64,000 bases of DNA from Agromyces albus (GCF_030815405.1 NZ_JAUSWX010000001.1:2232001-2296000); one strand, 5' to 3'; positions 25,236-33,972 are shown, counted from the stretch's first letter. Numbers and translations: made by a program. The notes: generated by a model from the letters alone, not told the origin.

Positions 25236-25317
25236 GCGGGAGTGGTGAAATCGGCAGACACGCAGGATTTAGGTTCCTGTGCCTTCGGGCGTGTGGGTTC
25301 AAGTCCCACCTTCCGCA
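25236..25317 (+). tRNA. tRNA-Leu (UAG anticodon)
   Basis: An 82-nt class II tRNA. Acceptor strands GCGGGAG and CTTCCGC pair, with one G-T. The anticodon stem CAGGA/TCCTG encloses TTTAGGT, so the anticodon is TAG. A long variable arm (TGCCTTCGGGCGT) and a T-loop GTTCAAGTC follow. The discriminator is A at 25317 and no CCA is encoded. It is flanked by the transaldolase-like gene and the CitE gene. Confidence 0.93.
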
Positions 25318-25333
25318 CTCGATAGCGCGTCGG

Positions 25334-25350
25334 CTGCGCGGCCCGCGCAG
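25334..25350 (+). terminator. Possible hairpin after tRNA-Leu
   Basis: CTGCGCG-gcc-CGCGCAG forms a 7-bp GC stem 17 bp after the tRNA end. No T-run follows, so its role as terminator is uncertain. Confidence 0.35.
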
Positions 25351-25412
25351 CGAGGAAATCACCGAGGGAAGCACCGACGGTGTCCACGTCAGCGGCTGTC
25401 GGCGGCTCCTTG

Positions 25413-26309
25413 TCAGTCCACGTAGTCGGAGACGTGCACCGTCGCGGCATCCGCTTCGATGCTGAACGCCTCGGCAGCACTGCAGATGGCGCGAGCGCGC
25501 GCGATGCGGGGCAGGTCGCTGCCGTCGCGGATGCCGTGGCGCTCGAGTGTCTCGAGCACGTCGAGGGCCCACGCGAGCTCGTCGCCAGAGGGGCTGAGTG
25601 CCGTGTTCACCGCGGCGACCTGCTCCTCGCGGAGGCAGAGCCGGCCGGTCATGCCGAGGGATGCTGCATGCCGTGAGGCGCGCCCGAGCACCGAGGGGTC
25701 GCGTGGCACGGTGGGTCCGTCGATCGGGCCGGGCAGGCCCGCTGCACGACTCGTGCTCACGAGGCGCGACCGCGCATAGAGCAGCGCGAGCGGGTCGTCG
25801 GCCGCGCCGGTGTCGCGGCGGAAGTCGCCGCTGCCGAACGCGAGCCGGCTCACGCCGGGAGCCTGGGCGATGTCGAGCGCCGCTTCGACGCCGCGCGCGC
25901 TCTCGACCAAGGCGACGATCGGCAGCTCGTCATCGAGGGCGTCCAACGTGCGACGCACGTGGTCTGGCGCCTCGACCTTCGCGAGCATGACGCCCGTGAC
26001 GAGCTCGCTGCCGCGACCGCGGATCAGCGCGACATCCGTTCGCCACTCATCGGATGCCGCATCGCCGATGCGCACCCAGGGGCGCAGCCCTGAATCGGCG
26101 GCCGCGACGAGGGCACGACGTGCGCGACCCTTGTCGGCGCCCGCGACGCCGTCTTCGAGATCGACGATCACCACATCGGCGGCGGATGTCGCGACGCGGT
26201 CTGCGAGGTCGGGCACGGAGCCCGGCACGAGCAGCCACGAACGGGCGAGCCCGACGGGCACCGCGGATGCGGTGCCCGTCGGGGCCGTGACGGCTGACTC
26301 AGCGGCCAC
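25413..26309 (-). CDS. CitE-like HpcH/HpaI aldolase/citrate lyase family protein
   Basis: About 298 residues from a GTG at 26309 that overlaps the dctA stop by 11 bp; the ATG at 26342 lies within dctA. The HpcH/HpaI fold is visible: SWLLVPGSVPDLADRVATSA, ADVVIVDLEDGVAGADKGRA (about 42-61, with the metal-binding Glu/Asp), PWVRIG, LPIVALVESARGVEAALDIA (with the second metal-binding Glu) and LAFGSGDFRRDTG. These are CitE/Mcl-type features; the reaction is probably lysis of a CoA-thioester such as malyl- or citramalyl-CoA, but the substrate is not known. Coupling to a dicarboxylate transporter suggests organic-acid metabolism. Confidence 0.78.
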   Translation of the reverse strand: MAAESAVTAPTGTASAVPVGLARSWLLVPGSVPDLADRVATSAADVVIVDLEDGVAGADKGRARRALVAAADSGLRPWVRIGDAASDEWRTDVALIRGRGSELVTGVMLAKVEAPDHVRRTLDALDDELPIVALVESARGVEAALDIAQAPGVSRLAFGSGDFRRDTGAADDPLALLYARSRLVSTSRAAGLPGPIDGPTVPRDPSVLGRASRHAASLGMTGRLCLREEQVAAVNTALSPSGDELAWALDVLETLERHGIRDGSDLPRIARARAICSAAEAFSIEADAATVHVSDYVD

Positions 26310-27726
26310 TGGCCTGCCCAGCCTTCTCCTGCTCCAGGTCACCCACGATCGCGGCGATCGCCTCGGTCGACGGGCGCTCCTCGCGCTCGAGCTCGGCCTG
26401 CTCGTCGGGCGAGAGGTGGTCGTCGACGCTCATCGTCGACTCGTCGAACGGCCGGTCGCCGGCGAGCACGCTCGTCAGCTGCTCGCGATCGAGTTGCTTC
26501 GTCCATGTGCCCACGAGCAGCGTCGCGACGGCGTTGCCGGTGAAGTTCGTGAGCGCGCGTGCCTCGGACATGAAGCGGTCGATGCCCACGATCACGCCGA
26601 CGCCGTCGACGAGGTCGGGGCGGTGGGCCTGCAGACCGCCGGCGAGCGTCGCGAGGCCCGCGCCGGTGACGCCGGCGGCACCCTTCGAGGCGACGATCAT
26701 GAAGAGCAGCAAGCCGATCTGCTCGCCGATCGAGAGCGGCGTGCCCATGGCGCTCGCGATGAACAGCGAGGCCATCGTGAGGTAGATCGCGGTGCCGTCG
26801 AGGTTGAACGAGTAGCCCGTCGGCACGGTGATGCCCGCGACCGACTTCGAGACGCCCACGTGCTCCATCTTCGCGATGAGGCGCGGCAGGGCGACCTCGC
26901 TCGACGACGTCGACACGATGAGGAGGTACTCGCGACCGAGGTACTTCATCATGCGGAAGATGTTGACCCGGGCGACGGCCCACAGGAGCGATCCGAGCAC
27001 GCCCACGATGAAGATCGCGCACGTGATGTAGAAGGCGATCATGAGGGTGCCGAGGCTGATGACGGCCGCGATGCCCGTGTTGCCCACGACCGCGGCGATC
27101 GCGCCGAACGCACCGATCGGTGCAACCCACATGATCATCGCGAGGATGCGGAACACCAGAGCCTGGATGTGGCGGATCGCTCCGAGGATCGGCGTGCCCT
27201 TCGATCCCATCCTCTGCAGGGCGAAGCCGACGAGCAGCGCCACGAACAGCACCTGCAGGATGTTGCCATCGGTGAGCGAGGACAGCATCGACACGGGGAT
27301 GATCCCGAGGAGGAACTCGGTCGTGGTCTTCGGCTCGAGCGTGCTCGTGTCGTACGAGGCGCCGGTGATGTTGAGGCCCTCACCCGGGTGGATGATGTTG
27401 CCGACGACGAGGCCGATGCCGAGCGCGAAGGTCGACATGACCATGAAGTACAGCAGTGCCAGGCCGCCGACCTTGCCGACGGTCGCCGCTTTCGCGATCG
27501 ATCCGACGCCGAGCACGATCGTGCAGAAGATGATCGGGGCGATCATCATCTTGATGAGCAGCACGAACGCGTCGCCGATCGGCTTCAAGCCGACCGCGAA
27601 CTCGGGAACGACGAGTCCCACCGTGATACCGGCGAGCACGGCCACGATGACCGCGATGTAGAGGTAGTGGGAGGAGTCGATCCTCCGCCGGGGCTTCGTG
27701 CCCTCGGTGCGAGACTGGAGCGCCAT
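26299..27726 (-). CDS. dctA: C4-dicarboxylate:cation symporter
   Basis: 475 residues of the DAACS family. Multiple membrane segments, the serine-rich reentrant loop LLIVSTSSSEVALPRLIAKM (about 262-281), the TGYSFNLDGTAIYLTMASLF block (about 295-314) and MIVASKGAAGVTGAG typify DctA/GltP proteins. It takes up succinate, fumarate and malate with protons or sodium. The C-terminal 60 residues are hydrophilic and Glu-rich. Divergent sensor and regulator genes of DcuS/DcuR type lie at 27897-30234, so induction by dicarboxylates is expected. ATG at 27726 is chosen because the longer frame lies in the regulatory gap. Confidence 0.9.
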   Translation of the reverse strand: MALQSRTEGTKPRRRIDSSHYLYIAVIVAVLAGITVGLVVPEFAVGLKPIGDAFVLLIKMMIAPIIFCTIVLGVGSIAKAATVGKVGGLALLYFMVMSTFALGIGLVVGNIIHPGEGLNITGASYDTSTLEPKTTTEFLLGIIPVSMLSSLTDGNILQVLFVALLVGFALQRMGSKGTPILGAIRHIQALVFRILAMIMWVAPIGAFGAIAAVVGNTGIAAVISLGTLMIAFYITCAIFIVGVLGSLLWAVARVNIFRMMKYLGREYLLIVSTSSSEVALPRLIAKMEHVGVSKSVAGITVPTGYSFNLDGTAIYLTMASLFIASAMGTPLSIGEQIGLLLFMIVASKGAAGVTGAGLATLAGGLQAHRPDLVDGVGVIVGIDRFMSEARALTNFTGNAVATLLVGTWTKQLDREQLTSVLAGDRPFDESTMSVDDHLSPDEQAELEREERPSTEAIAAIVGDLEQEKAGQASGR

Positions 27727-27896
27727 TGCCGTCCCTTGCCTTCCTTGGTCGTCATCGCCGGTCGGCGACGAACTGCGGGGTATCGACCAAGGATGCGATG
27801 ACGGATGCCGCGGCATCCGCTTGTGTTCATACTGTTCGCGGTGCACGCCCGCCTCCGCCTGTCTAGAGTGATGACGGGCAGCGTTGCGAGGTGAGA

Positions 27897-29528
27897 ATGA
27901 AGCAGTGGATCCGGGACTGGAGCATCGCCGCGAAGCTCTTCGCCCTCCAGCTCGTGATGATCGTGGCGCTCGCGACGCTCGCCGTCGTCTGGATCTGGGC
28001 CGACGCCCGTACCGACGTCGAGCGGGATGCCGCCGCGAAGAGCCTCGCGGTGGCCGAGACCCTCGCCGCCGACCCGTTCGTCGAGACCTCCCTCGGCACA
28101 GGCGATCCGACGGCTCGCCTGCAGCCGTATGCGGTCGAGGTGATGGCCGACGCCGGCGTGGACTTCATCACGATCATGGCGCCCGACCGCACCCGCTACA
28201 CGCATCCAGACCCCGCGCAGATCGGCAAGGAGTTCCTCGGCAACATCGACCGCGCCCTCGAGGGCGACGCGTTCACGGAGACGTACACCGGCACCCTCGG
28301 CCCGTCGGTGCGAGCGGTCGTGCCGGTCGAGACCGATGCGGGTGACGTGATCGCGCTCGTCGCCGTCGGCGTCACCGTCTCGAACACCGAGGTCGCGCTC
28401 GGCGGCCGCGTCGCGACCGTCATCGGCGCGGCCCTCGCGATGACCGGCATCGGGGCGGTCATCGCGTGGCTCCTCAGCCGGTACCTGCGGCGCGTCACGT
28501 GGGGGCGCGGCGCAGAGGAGATGAGCCGCATGTTCTCGTACTACGAGGGCGTGCTGCACTCCATCGGCGAGGGCCTCGTGCTGCAGGACCGGTCGAACGC
28601 GATCGTGCTCTACAACGACCGCGCCGCCGAACTGCTGGGGTTGCCGCGGCGCGAGCGCCGGGATCCGGGCCACGTGGTCCCGCTCGCCGATCTCGACCTT
28701 CCGCCCGCCGTCGCCGAGGTGTTCGGGCGCAGTGACGCGGTCGTCGACGAGATCGCGATCACCCCGACGCACGTGCTCGTGATCGATCGCGACGTCATCG
28801 TCTCGCAGGAACGCGGTCGGGGCGGCGGCCTCATCGGATCCGTGACGACTCTCCGCGACCACACCGAGCTGCAGGAGCTCACCGGCGAGCTCGAGACGAT
28901 GACGACGCTCTCCGATGCGCTCCGCTCGCAAGCGCACGAGTTCGCGAACCGGCTGCACACGATCATCGCGCTCATCGAACTCGATCGGGCAGCGGATGCC
29001 GCGGCCCTCGCGAGCTCTGAGCTCGCCCTCAGCCAGGCGCTCGCCGACCGCCTGCTGTCGGCCGTCGAGGAACCCGTGCTCCTCGCGCTGCTGCTCGGCA
29101 AGGCCGCGCAGGCCAGCGAACGCGGCATCGCGTTCGACATCGACCTGCCCGCCCGGCTCGAGGCGACGTCGGTGCCCGCTCGCGACCTCATCACGATCGT
29201 CGGCAACCTCATCGACAACGCGCTCGACGCGGCGGCGGCGACCCCGACGCCTCGCGTCGACGTCGCCGTCGAGCTGATGGCCGGCGAACTGCGCATCGCG
29301 GTGAGCGACAGCGGTGGCGGGCCCGCCGATGCCGATCGCGTCTTCGATCTCGGCGTCACCACGAAGCGAGCGGCGGGGCACGGCATCGGGCTCGCGCTCG
29401 TGCGGCAGACCGTCGTGCGTCTCGGCGGCCGCATCGGCGTGCACGGGTCGACGTTCGAGGTGACGCTTCCGGTCACCACGCCGTCATCGGCGCCGGCTGC
29501 CGCAGCGCAGGAGGTTCCGGATGTCTGA
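27897..29528 (+). CDS. DcuS/CitA-type sensor histidine kinase
   Basis: 543 residues. Membrane helix (about 14-35), an extracytoplasmic sCache-like sensor (about 36-170), a second helix (about 170-195), a PAS domain (SYYEGVLHSIGEGLVLQDRS, about 215-320), and a SpoOB-type histidine helix SQAHEFANRLHTI with the phospho-acceptor His near 347. Then comes an ATPase domain with NLIDNALDAA and GHGIGLALV boxes. This matches the CitA/DcuS class. It is divergent from dctA (170 bp apart), so dicarboxylate sensing is the natural inference. ATG 27897 follows a strong GAGG site; GTG 27891 overlaps that site. Confidence 0.85.
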   Translation: MKQWIRDWSIAAKLFALQLVMIVALATLAVVWIWADARTDVERDAAAKSLAVAETLAADPFVETSLGTGDPTARLQPYAVEVMADAGVDFITIMAPDRTRYTHPDPAQIGKEFLGNIDRALEGDAFTETYTGTLGPSVRAVVPVETDAGDVIALVAVGVTVSNTEVALGGRVATVIGAALAMTGIGAVIAWLLSRYLRRVTWGRGAEEMSRMFSYYEGVLHSIGEGLVLQDRSNAIVLYNDRAAELLGLPRRERRDPGHVVPLADLDLPPAVAEVFGRSDAVVDEIAITPTHVLVIDRDVIVSQERGRGGGLIGSVTTLRDHTELQELTGELETMTTLSDALRSQAHEFANRLHTIIALIELDRAADAAALASSELALSQALADRLLSAVEEPVLLALLLGKAAQASERGIAFDIDLPARLEATSVPARDLITIVGNLIDNALDAAAATPTPRVDVAVELMAGELRIAVSDSGGGPADADRVFDLGVTTKRAAGHGIGLALVRQTVVRLGGRIGVHGSTFEVTLPVTTPSSAPAAAAQEVPDV

Positions 29529-30234
29529 GCCGCACGTGTCTCAACCGATCCGGGTGCTCGTCGTCGAAGACGAGCCCGTCACCGCAGATGCGCACGCCGC
29601 CTACCTCGCGCGGGTCGACGGATTCACCGTCGCCGGCATCGCGCACACGGGCCACGAGGCGATCCGGCTGCTCCGCGACTCGAGGGAAGGCCGCATTCCC
29701 CCGATCGACCTCATCCTCCTCGACGTGAACCTGCCCGACACGACGGGCATCGACCTGTGCCGCTCGCTCCGTGCGTCGGGCATCGAGATCGACGTGATCG
29801 CCGTCACCGCGGTGCGCGACGCCGCGGTCGTGCGCTCGGCCGTCTCACTCGGCATCGTGCAATATCTCATCAAGCCGTTCAACTTCGCGGCCTTCGCCGA
29901 GAAGCTGCAGGCCTACCGCGACTACCACGGACGCGTTGGTTCCGCCGTCGTCACCGACCAGCAGGAGGTGGATGCCTCGTTCGCGGCGCTTCGCACCTCA
30001 TCGAGCGCCGACCTCCCCAAGGGCCTCACGCGCGAGACCCTCGATCGGGTGCGCGTCGCCGTGCGCGACTCCCCCGCCGGCGCGATGTCGGCCGCCGAGC
30101 TCGCCGCCGAGCTCGACCTCTCTCGCGTCACCGCTCGCCGTTACCTGGAGCACCTCGCCGACACCGGCATCGTCGAACGAGCGGGCCGCTACGGAACCCC
30201 CGGCCGGCCCGAGGTCGAGTACCGCCGTCGCTGA
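29521..30234 (+). CDS. DcuR/CitB-type response regulator
   Basis: 237 residues. Receiver domain with acidic pocket VVEDE (about 14-18), phospho-acceptor Asp68 in LILLDVNLPD, and Lys in the YLIKPF segment (about 115-120). The C-terminal half has the winged-helix pattern MSAAELAAELDLSRVTARRY with TGIVERAGRYGTPGRPEVEY, as in CitB/DcuR. It overlaps the 3' end of the kinase gene by 8 bp and so is translationally coupled. It presumably activates dctA, and perhaps citE, transcription. Confidence 0.87.
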   Translation: MSEPHVSQPIRVLVVEDEPVTADAHAAYLARVDGFTVAGIAHTGHEAIRLLRDSREGRIPPIDLILLDVNLPDTTGIDLCRSLRASGIEIDVIAVTAVRDAAVVRSAVSLGIVQYLIKPFNFAAFAEKLQAYRDYHGRVGSAVVTDQQEVDASFAALRTSSSADLPKGLTRETLDRVRVAVRDSPAGAMSAAELAAELDLSRVTARRYLEHLADTGIVERAGRYGTPGRPEVEYRRR

Positions 30235-30367
30235 GGCCCGCTCGTTCCGCGCAACCCAGGGCACGACGGCATGAATCAGGCGCAGCGCAAGCCTCTGTCG
30301 GTCGGCGGCCCGTCGAGATACGTTCGTGCCACCAGTGGTATGTACGTGTCACGAGAGGAACGTGATC

Positions 30368-30592
30368 ATGGCTGATTTCGTCGACCCGATCGAGGAACCG
30401 CAGACGCACCTCGACCGCGACGCTGACGCACCGCTCGATCCGGATCTGGACAACGAGGATCTGCTCACCTCGGCCGAAGCCGACCGGCGCGCGGCGGCGG
30501 CCGGTACGAAGCCTGAGGACGGCACCGAGGTGACGAGCGCGAGCGAGGGCGATCCGATGGACGACACAACGCCCGTCGACAACCTCGAATAG
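30368..30592 (+). CDS. Small acidic protein, function unknown
   Basis: 74 residues rich in Asp, Glu and Ala, with no hydrophobic segment; ATG at 30368 follows a GAGAGGAACG ribosome site. The sequence is largely low-complexity and likely disordered (for example EEPQTHLDRDADAPLDPDLD). I cannot assign it to a family. It stands alone between the response-regulator gene and the convergent flavoenzyme gene. Confidence 0.55.
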   Translation: MADFVDPIEEPQTHLDRDADAPLDPDLDNEDLLTSAEADRRAAAAGTKPEDGTEVTSASEGDPMDDTTPVDNLE

Positions 30593-30616
30593 GCATTACG
30601 AAGCCGCCGCCGCTCG

Positions 30617-31486
30617 TCACGCGCGCGGCGGCCCGGCGCGCACGCGGTCGCGGGCGTAGTCGGCGACCCGGTGGGCGGGCACGCTCCAGTCGGATTCGAG
30701 CCACCACGTGGCGCCCGCGTCGGCCCATGGGCGCACGATCGCGGCGTCCGCTTCGGCATCGGTGCCGCTCGTGGCGCCCTCCTGCACGACGTCGAACGGG
30801 GCGTCGCCGAGGCCGGCCTGCTCGCGTTCGGCGCGGATCCACGCGGCCGCCTCGGCGGCGATCTCGGGCGTGTAGGTTCGCTGTTGCAGGAGCGGGTCGA
30901 TGCCGTCGGCTTCGGGCGGTGCGTAGTTCGGAATCCAGCCGTCGTAGCGGGCGACGCGGCGCATCGAGCGCTTGCGCGGCCACACGCCGACGACCCACGT
31001 GGTGATGCGCGGTTCCTGGACGATGGCGGGCGGCAGCATCGAGTCGGTGCGGTGCGCGTGGTAGTGCTCACCCTCGTACTCGAACGGCTCGCCGCGCCAG
31101 AGGGGCTGCAGGAGCTCGAGTCCCTCGTCGAGGAGCTCGGCGCGCACCTTGCGGCCGGGGTCGTCTTCGAAGATCCAGAAGCGCTGCTCGACCTCGGCCG
31201 GCACGCCGAGCCCCGCAGAGAGGATGACCCGGCCGTTCGAGAGCCGGTCGACCGTCATCGTCTGCCCGGCGAGCTCCCACGGGCGCCGACGCGGCACGGG
31301 CGTGAGCATGGTGCCGAGCCGGATGCGGTCGGTCACCATCGCCGCGGCCGCGAGCGTCGCCCACGGATCGGTCGCCCAGATGCCCTCCCACACGAAGAAG
31401 GCGTCCCAACCGGATGCCTCGGCGAGCGGCGCGAGCTCGACCGCCAGGTTCGGATCCGTGCCGGTGAAGATGAACCCGTACTTCAT
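30617..31486 (-). CDS. LLM-class flavin-dependent oxidoreductase
   Basis: 289 residues, luciferase-like monooxygenase fold (TIM barrel). Start MKYGFIFTGTDPNLAVELAP and later AEASGWDAFFVWEGIWATDP, DRIRLGTMLTPVPRRRPWEL, TMTVDRLSNGRVILSAGLG and RVARYDGWIPN are the standard blocks of F420- or FMN-using LLM enzymes. The substrate is unknown. It starts 10 bp after the FAD-monooxygenase gene stop on the same strand, so the pair should be an operon under the MarR-type operators at 32731-32765. Confidence 0.85.
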   Translation of the reverse strand: MKYGFIFTGTDPNLAVELAPLAEASGWDAFFVWEGIWATDPWATLAAAAMVTDRIRLGTMLTPVPRRRPWELAGQTMTVDRLSNGRVILSAGLGVPAEVEQRFWIFEDDPGRKVRAELLDEGLELLQPLWRGEPFEYEGEHYHAHRTDSMLPPAIVQEPRITTWVVGVWPRKRSMRRVARYDGWIPNYAPPEADGIDPLLQQRTYTPEIAAEAAAWIRAEREQAGLGDAPFDVVQEGATSGTDAEADAAIVRPWADAGATWWLESDWSVPAHRVADYARDRVRAGPPRA

Positions 31487-31496
31487 GCGATCGACG

Positions 31497-32702
31497 CTAT
31501 CCCCGACCCCCGACAGCGGGCTCACTCCACGTGATCTCGTGGTTGTAGAGCCAGTCGTTGCGGGTGTCGTCGCGCGCCTTCTTCAGGAACATCGGCAGCA
31601 TGGCGTCGCGGATGGCGATGCCGAGCCGCGACGTCGTCACCCGCTTCTGCTTGTTGATGGCGCGGGCATAACCCACGACCGCTTCGGCGCGCGGCTGGCG
31701 CACGTGCTGGTACTCGGCGAACGCGCCGATGTGATCGGGTTCGTCGCGCAGGCACCGCGCGAGGGTGACGGCATCTTCGAGGGCGAGGGATGCCCCCTGG
31801 CCGGCGCTCGGCGAGATGGCGTGCACGGCATCGCCGACCGCCACGACCCGGCCGCGGCTCCAGTGCGGCACGTGCGCGAGGTCGTCTATCGGGTAGCCGC
31901 CCACCTCGCCGCTCGCGTGCTCGAGGATCTGCGGCACGGGATACGGATCGTCGGCGTGCAGCTCGCGCAGCTCCGCGAGCCACTCCCCCGCGGTCACCGT
32001 TCGCAGCGCAGCGCGGTCGGTCGCCGGGTGCGTGATGTTCGCGAACCAGTACACCTCGCCGCCGTCGCGCACGAGGTAGCCGAAGAAGGAGCGGCGGCCG
32101 AAGACCATGTGCTGTGTCTCGGGCGTCGGCGCGAGTCCTGGCACGTGGGCGAACCCGCCGAGGCCGACGAGTCCGCTGTACTCGGGTGCCGGGGCGGCCG
32201 GGTCGATGTGCCGGCGGGTGGGCGAGCCGATGCCGTCGGCGCCGATGAGGAGGTCGCCGGTCGCGGTGCGGCCGTCGGCGAACATCGCGTGCACCGCGGC
32301 ATCCGTCTCCTGAATGGATTCGAGGCGCGCCCCGAAGGTGATCGGGATGCCGGCCTCCTGCACGGCCTCGCGCAGCACGCGATGCAGGATGCCGCGGCGC
32401 ACGACGACGCCGCCGCGCTCGGGGTCGCGGGCGGGGCCGTTCGGCACCGTGCCGAGCTGCTTCCCGGTGCTCGACCACATGGCCATGTGCGGCGAGCGGT
32501 GCCCCCCGCTGACGAGCCGCTCGCGCAGCCCGAGGTGCTCCAGCACGGCGAGCCCGTTGCTTGCGACATTGAGGAACAGTCCCGCGTACTCGTCGGGTTG
32601 TTCGGCGGCTTCGAAGATCTCGACCTGCCAGCCGGCGCGATGGAGGAAGAGAGCGACGGCGGGGCCGGCGACTCCGCTTCCGATGATGAGGGCCCGTGAC
32701 AT
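31497..32702 (-). CDS. FAD-dependent monooxygenase (PHBH/UbiH type)
   Basis: 401 residues. Rossmann FAD motif ALIIGSGVAGPAVALFLHRA (about 4-23), the internal DLLIGADGIGSPTRR (GD motif, about 151-165), and GDAVHAISPSAGQGASLALE, the FAD-ribityl binding block. These define a group A aromatic-type flavoprotein monooxygenase. It probably hydroxylates or modifies an aromatic compound using NAD(P)H; the substrate is not deducible. It is divergent from the MarR gene (74-bp gap holding two palindromes) and cotranscribed with the LLM gene. Confidence 0.85.
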   Translation of the reverse strand: MSRALIIGSGVAGPAVALFLHRAGWQVEIFEAAEQPDEYAGLFLNVASNGLAVLEHLGLRERLVSGGHRSPHMAMWSSTGKQLGTVPNGPARDPERGGVVVRRGILHRVLREAVQEAGIPITFGARLESIQETDAAVHAMFADGRTATGDLLIGADGIGSPTRRHIDPAAPAPEYSGLVGLGGFAHVPGLAPTPETQHMVFGRRSFFGYLVRDGGEVYWFANITHPATDRAALRTVTAGEWLAELRELHADDPYPVPQILEHASGEVGGYPIDDLAHVPHWSRGRVVAVGDAVHAISPSAGQGASLALEDAVTLARCLRDEPDHIGAFAEYQHVRQPRAEAVVGYARAINKQKRVTTSRLGIAIRDAMLPMFLKKARDDTRNDWLYNHEITWSEPAVGGRG

Positions 32703-32730
32703 GGGATGCTCCTTGAGTACACTGAAGCGA

Positions 32731-32765
32731 GACTCTCGATCATAGAGTCTCTCGATAGTAGAGAG
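32731..32765. promoter_or_regulatory. Two tandem palindromes, likely MarR operators
   Basis: GACTCTCGATCATAGAGTC (32731-32749) is a perfect inverted repeat with a 7-bp centre. CTCTCGATAGTAGAGAG (32749-32765) repeats the same arms directly after it. They lie between the divergent monooxygenase and MarR genes, and the second ends 12 bp before the MarR start codon, as expected for autoregulation. Confidence 0.7.
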
Positions 32766-32776
32766 AATACGAGCGG

Positions 32777-33250
32777 ATGGCCGAGAAGTCAACGCGCGAT
32801 CGAGAGATCGAGCGCGCCGGCGAGGTGATGCGCGAGTTCATGGCTCGCGCCGTGCTCTTCCAGGAGGCGGTCGCGAAATGGGGAGGCCTGAACAGCACCG
32901 ACCTGCAGTGCGCGAGCCTCCTCATGAGCCAGGGCCCCGCGACGCCGGGTGAGCTCGCCGACCGCGCCGGGCTCACCGCCGGCGGAGGCATCACCACCGC
33001 GATCGATCGACTCGAGCGGGCCGGCTTCGTCACCCGCGAACGAGACCCGAACGATCGCCGCCGGGTCATCGTCACGGCGAACGCCGGCGCGATCCTCGAA
33101 CGCTTCGGCGAGGTCTACGGCCGGGTCGGCGCCCGCTGGAACGACTACCTCGAAACCCTGAGCGACGAACAGGTCGCGTTCGCCAACGAGCTCTTCTCGC
33201 GTGCCGCCGAGTTGAACCGCGACGAGATCGACCGGCTCCGCGGGCAATGA
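32777..33250 (+). CDS. MarR-family transcriptional regulator
   Basis: 157 residues with the winged helix-turn-helix of MarR (LNSTDLQCASLLMSQGPATP, about 38-57; then LADRAGLTAGGGITTAIDRL and VTRERDPNDRRRVIVTAN, with the conserved DxRR wing). Flanking helices for dimerisation lie at both ends. It is divergent from the monooxygenase-LLM operon and is likely its repressor. The heme oxygenase gene follows after 13 bp on the same strand and may share its transcript. Confidence 0.87.
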   Translation: MAEKSTRDREIERAGEVMREFMARAVLFQEAVAKWGGLNSTDLQCASLLMSQGPATPGELADRAGLTAGGGITTAIDRLERAGFVTRERDPNDRRRVIVTANAGAILERFGEVYGRVGARWNDYLETLSDEQVAFANELFSRAAELNRDEIDRLRGQ

Positions 33251-33263
33251 GGCGCCTGCCAGA

Positions 33264-33824
33264 GTGCCACGAATCGCGGCTCGCACTACCGCCCACGCTT
33301 CGAGCGCCCTCTCACTTGCCGAGTACACGCGCTATCTCGCGCAGCTCGCGTGGGTGTACGAGGCCCTCGAGGAACGCGGCAGCCGTGAGGGCGACCCCGC
33401 CGTCTTCGATCCGGCACTCGCGCGCATGGCCGCGATCGACGCCGACCTGGCCGAACTCGGGGCATCCGACTGGCGGGCGGCCCACCCGCCGCTGCCCGCG
33501 ACGGCCGCGTACGCATCGCACCTGCGCGAGATCCAGCGCGACGACGTGCGCTACCTCGCACACCATTACACGCGCTACCTCGGCGACCTCTCGGGCGGCC
33601 AGGCGATCGCCAAGCTCGTCGCGCGGCACTACAGCGCCACGCCCGATCAACTCGCCTTCTCCCGGTTCGACGTCGCCGAGCGCAGCGCCGAGCGCTACAA
33701 GCGCCGCTACCGCGAGGCGATGAACGACCTCGCACTCTCGCCCGAGCAGATCGAGGTGCTCATCGACGAGGTGCGGGCATCGTTCCGCTTGAACGGCGCC
33801 GTCTTCGAGGAGCTGGCGGGCTGA
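33264..33824 (+). CDS. Heme oxygenase-like protein with an N-terminal deletion
   Basis: 186 residues from a GTG at 33264. The distal-helix signature YLGDLSGGQAIAKLVARHY (about 104-122) and LAQLAWVYEALEERG identify a biliverdin-forming heme oxygenase. In the N-terminus RTTAH is present and holds the likely proximal His (about residue 11), but in relatives such as HmuO about 16 residues separate that His from the LAEYTRYL helix; only five are here. The DNA is contiguous, so helix A to B appears shortened by an in-frame deletion. Activity is therefore uncertain. Confidence 0.75.
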   Translation: MPRIAARTTAHASSALSLAEYTRYLAQLAWVYEALEERGSREGDPAVFDPALARMAAIDADLAELGASDWRAAHPPLPATAAYASHLREIQRDDVRYLAHHYTRYLGDLSGGQAIAKLVARHYSATPDQLAFSRFDVAERSAERYKRRYREAMNDLALSPEQIEVLIDEVRASFRLNGAVFEELAG

Positions 33825-33836
33825 GCGACGGATGCC

Positions 33837-33875
33837 GCGGGCGGGCGTCATCCTCGCGGATGATTCGTCGCCCGC
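33837..33875 (+). terminator. Hairpin after heme oxygenase gene
   Basis: A long GC stem runs from GCGGGCGGGCGTCATCC to GGATGATTCGTCGCCCGC around a TCGC loop, with two mispairs. It follows the heme oxygenase stop by 12 bp. No clear T-run, as is common in high-GC Actinobacteria. Confidence 0.5.
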
Positions 33876-33972
33876 GCTCGGCCGGCCGAGGCAACCGCTG
33901 GGTAGACTTCAACGACACCACGACGCCTGATGACCCGGCATCCGCCGCGTCCGACGACAGGAGCCTCTTCCC

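Noticed and set aside
25236..25317. tRNA-Leu considered as an integration site of a mobile element
   Set aside because: No integrase nearby and no duplicate of the tRNA 3' end found by eye within the window.
25810..27801. 663-codon plus-strand frame opposite citE and dctA
   Set aside because: His/Asp/Arg-rich shadow sequence with no domains; dctA has clear membrane and signature motifs on the minus strand.
31149..32699. 516-codon plus-strand frame opposite the FAD-monooxygenase
   Set aside because: Shadow frame. The minus-strand gene has the GxGxxG and GD motifs of flavoprotein monooxygenases.
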